Origin: an uncultured Paludibaculum sp.
GTDB taxonomy: Bacteria > Acidobacteriota > Terriglobia > Bryobacterales > Bryobacteraceae
Direction: 5' to 3'
DNA: 64,000 nucleotides
NCBI RefSeq assembly: GCF_963665245.1
Contig: NZ_OY762268.1
Location: 248,001 to 312,000 of the forward strand
Position 1 is the first letter of the stretch. Each line of letters opens with the position of its first letter. Shown piece after piece: positions 62,909 through 64,000 of the stretch. The translations under genes were made by a program, and so were the position numbers. The notes under the pieces were generated by a model that did no database searches, was not told the DNA's origin, and worked only from the letters and a program-made list of their open reading frames with translations.

Positions 62909-64000
62909 GCGACTGACCTGGAGTGCATTGCAGCACCTTGCGGGGTGCAATCTGCAGAAGCAGGTCCGGAATGTCCGCGTGAAGCAGGGCCCCCGGTAGG
63001 ACCGAACCCAGATCGACCGGTGCGTCTTCCGTGTGGATGAGGCCATCCACCTGGGCGGAGTTCCAATTGTTGCGTAAGTCCGCCGGCTCCAGCGGCCGCA
63101 TGGGCCGCATAATGTCCGCAAAGCCGCGGGAAAATCCGGTCACTGCCAGGGCTTGAATCCGCCTGTCGGCCACCGTGGCCAGGATGGCCGGCAGAGCGTC
63201 GTCGCCGATCCCGACGACAGAAACGGCATTGCCGGCCGCGCCAAGGTAGTCGAGTGTCCTTATCAGATCAAAGGCCCTACGGCCGGCAAGCGGTTGGCCC
63301 ATTAGTACCTGATTGGCGATCAACCGGAAGTTCGTATTGAAGCCCGGCCGGTACTCCAGCAGCGTCTCGCCCCGCCCGCGCAGATCGACCGAAACAACCG
63401 TCATACCCGCCTGCAATAGCGGCTGAATCAGGCCGGATTTCGCTACGGAGGACTTCCCTCGCGCATCAACAATTAGTACGGCCTTTGCCGGCGTACCAGG
63501 CTTTTCCGGTGTCCAGATGAGGCCGGGCAGATTCTCACCGTCCTCGCTCAGAAAAGAGAACTTCTGGAGGTATCCGTCTGGAACCGTCTGTTTGGGGCCC
63601 GTTCGAGGAGACAGGTAGTGCGGGCGGTCCTCCGGGGGCGCGGTCAGATTCAGCACCCATTGCCGCGCGTCGGCTGAGGGCAGATGCCTTTTCATTTCAA
63701 TGGCTTTCCGCCGGGCGTAGTCGACCACCGTCATCCCGGTCATCGTCTGTCCGCAGAGCAGCCGGCCGTCGTCTTCCGACAATGGAGCCGGGCCGGACTC
63801 CGCCACGGGAGTGCCATTTCCACTAAACAACAGTTGTTGTTTTAGGAATCCGTACATGTGTTCGCGATACGGCTGGCTGTAAGCGTGTGGCTGTCCGGCG
63901 ATTTCGTCGAAGCGGAAGCGGTTGTTTTGACCGATCAACCCGTAGATCGCCGCAGTGTCACGGGCCGCGCGGCGGGCTCCGCTGATGGGGAAAATGCCAT
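62868..64000 (-). CDS. Alpha/beta-hydrolase (tandem-domain, partial, start beyond window)
   Basis: The frame stays open to the right edge, so the 5' part is missing. The visible start (GIFPISGARRAARDTAAIYGL, AGQPHAYSQPYREHMYGFL) is the C-terminal end of a first alpha/beta-hydrolase domain including its catalytic His. A second hydrolase-like domain follows (GLIWTPEKPGTPAKAVLIVD, VVSVDLRGRGETL), whose nucleophile elbow reads VGIGDDALPA, without Ser. The second domain is therefore probably inactive. A TTG at 63938 is not the true start. Likely an exported acetylxylan-esterase-like protein. Confidence 0.75.
   Translation of the reverse strand, partial: GIFPISGARRAARDTAAIYGLIGQNNRFRFDEIAGQPHAYSQPYREHMYGFLKQQLLFSGNGTPVAESGPAPLSEDDGRLLCGQTMTGMTVVDYARRKAIEMKRHLPSADARQWVLNLTAPPEDRPHYLSPRTGPKQTVPDGYLQKFSFLSEDGENLPGLIWTPEKPGTPAKAVLIVDARGKSSVAKSGLIQPLLQAGMTVVSVDLRGRGETLLEYRPGFNTNFRLIANQVLMGQPLAGRRAFDLIRTLDYLGAAGNAVSVVGIGDDALPAILATVADRRIQALAVTGFSRGFADIMRPMRPLEPADLRNNWNSAQVDGLIHTEDAPVDLGSVLPGALLHADIPDLLLQIAPRKVLQCTPGQSLTPQLILTWLEQN

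Overview
The window reads as a chromosomal piece of a high-GC Acidobacteriota genome, most likely the Bryobacterales (Solibacter/Paludibaculum type). The indicators are duplicated orphan permeases of the FtsX/MacB kind behind a PadR regulator, long TonB-dependent receptors with a carboxypeptidase-regulatory-like N-terminus, PQQ-dehydrogenase/cytochrome c pairs, many Tat/Sec-exported TIM-barrel and alpha/beta hydrolases, and large PAS/GAF hybrid histidine kinases. The taxonomic call is inference from gene content, not from a marker gene.

Layout. 1-2.1 kb: the start of a TonB-dependent receptor (cut by the window edge) and a membrane glycosyltransferase, both on the minus strand. 2.3-5.8 kb: a membrane protein, then a translationally coupled multihaem cytochrome c and PQQ dehydrogenase. 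5.8-7.7 kb: a SIR2-domain protein, a possible NADase-type defence effector. 7.8-17.4 kb: AI-2E/PerM-like permease, amidohydrolase, PadR plus ADOP permease, methyltransferase plus bactofilin, a GAF protein, a Ycf48-like beta-propeller and a sugar-phosphate isomerase-like protein. 17.6-28.1 kb: the metabolic centrepiece, a nine-gene operon for the methylmalonyl-CoA (Wood-Werkman) route: transcarboxylase 5S, 12S, a small accessory subunit, biotin carrier, methylmalonyl-CoA epimerase, mutase small and large subunits, MeaB and a CoA-transferase. Together these can interconvert succinyl-CoA and propionyl-CoA, exchange the carboxyl group with pyruvate/oxaloacetate, and release propionate by CoA transfer to succinate. 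28.1-32.2 kb: a HEAT-repeat gene and a second gene split by a 1,521-bp insertion sequence with a 17-bp target duplication. 32.3-37.0 kb: exported esterases, then psuG-gluQ. 37.2-45.5 kb: a TonB receptor followed directly by two hybrid histidine kinases. 45.6-48.3 kb: an M1-type aminopeptidase homologue that has lost its catalytic glutamate.

48.3-52.5 kb (minus strand) is a compact bacterial microcompartment operon: a tandem-domain shell protein, a hexameric shell protein, a CoA-acylating aldehyde dehydrogenase with an N-terminal encapsulation-type helix, a class II aldolase with a C-terminal encapsulation-type helix, and a DeoR regulator. A promoter with a DeoR-like site inside its spacer is visible upstream. 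No vertex (BMC-P) gene, alcohol dehydrogenase or phosphotransacylase is present in the window. The set looks like a deoxysugar-phosphate (fuculose/rhamnulose type) aldolase compartment.

52.9-64 kb: a family-2 glycosyltransferase, a decayed signalling-gene relic, a third hybrid kinase with a cysteine cluster, a CocE-type hydrolase, a PilZ protein, an NtrC-type response regulator and a partial tandem hydrolase at the right edge.

The strongest leads are the complete propionate module with its unusual subunit set, the vertex-less microcompartment operon, the SIR2 protein, the inactive M1 homologue, and a recurring -10-like hexamer 6-9 nt before start codons that lack a Shine-Dalgarno sequence, which hints at widespread leaderless transcripts. 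No rRNA gene, intact tRNA gene or CRISPR array was seen.
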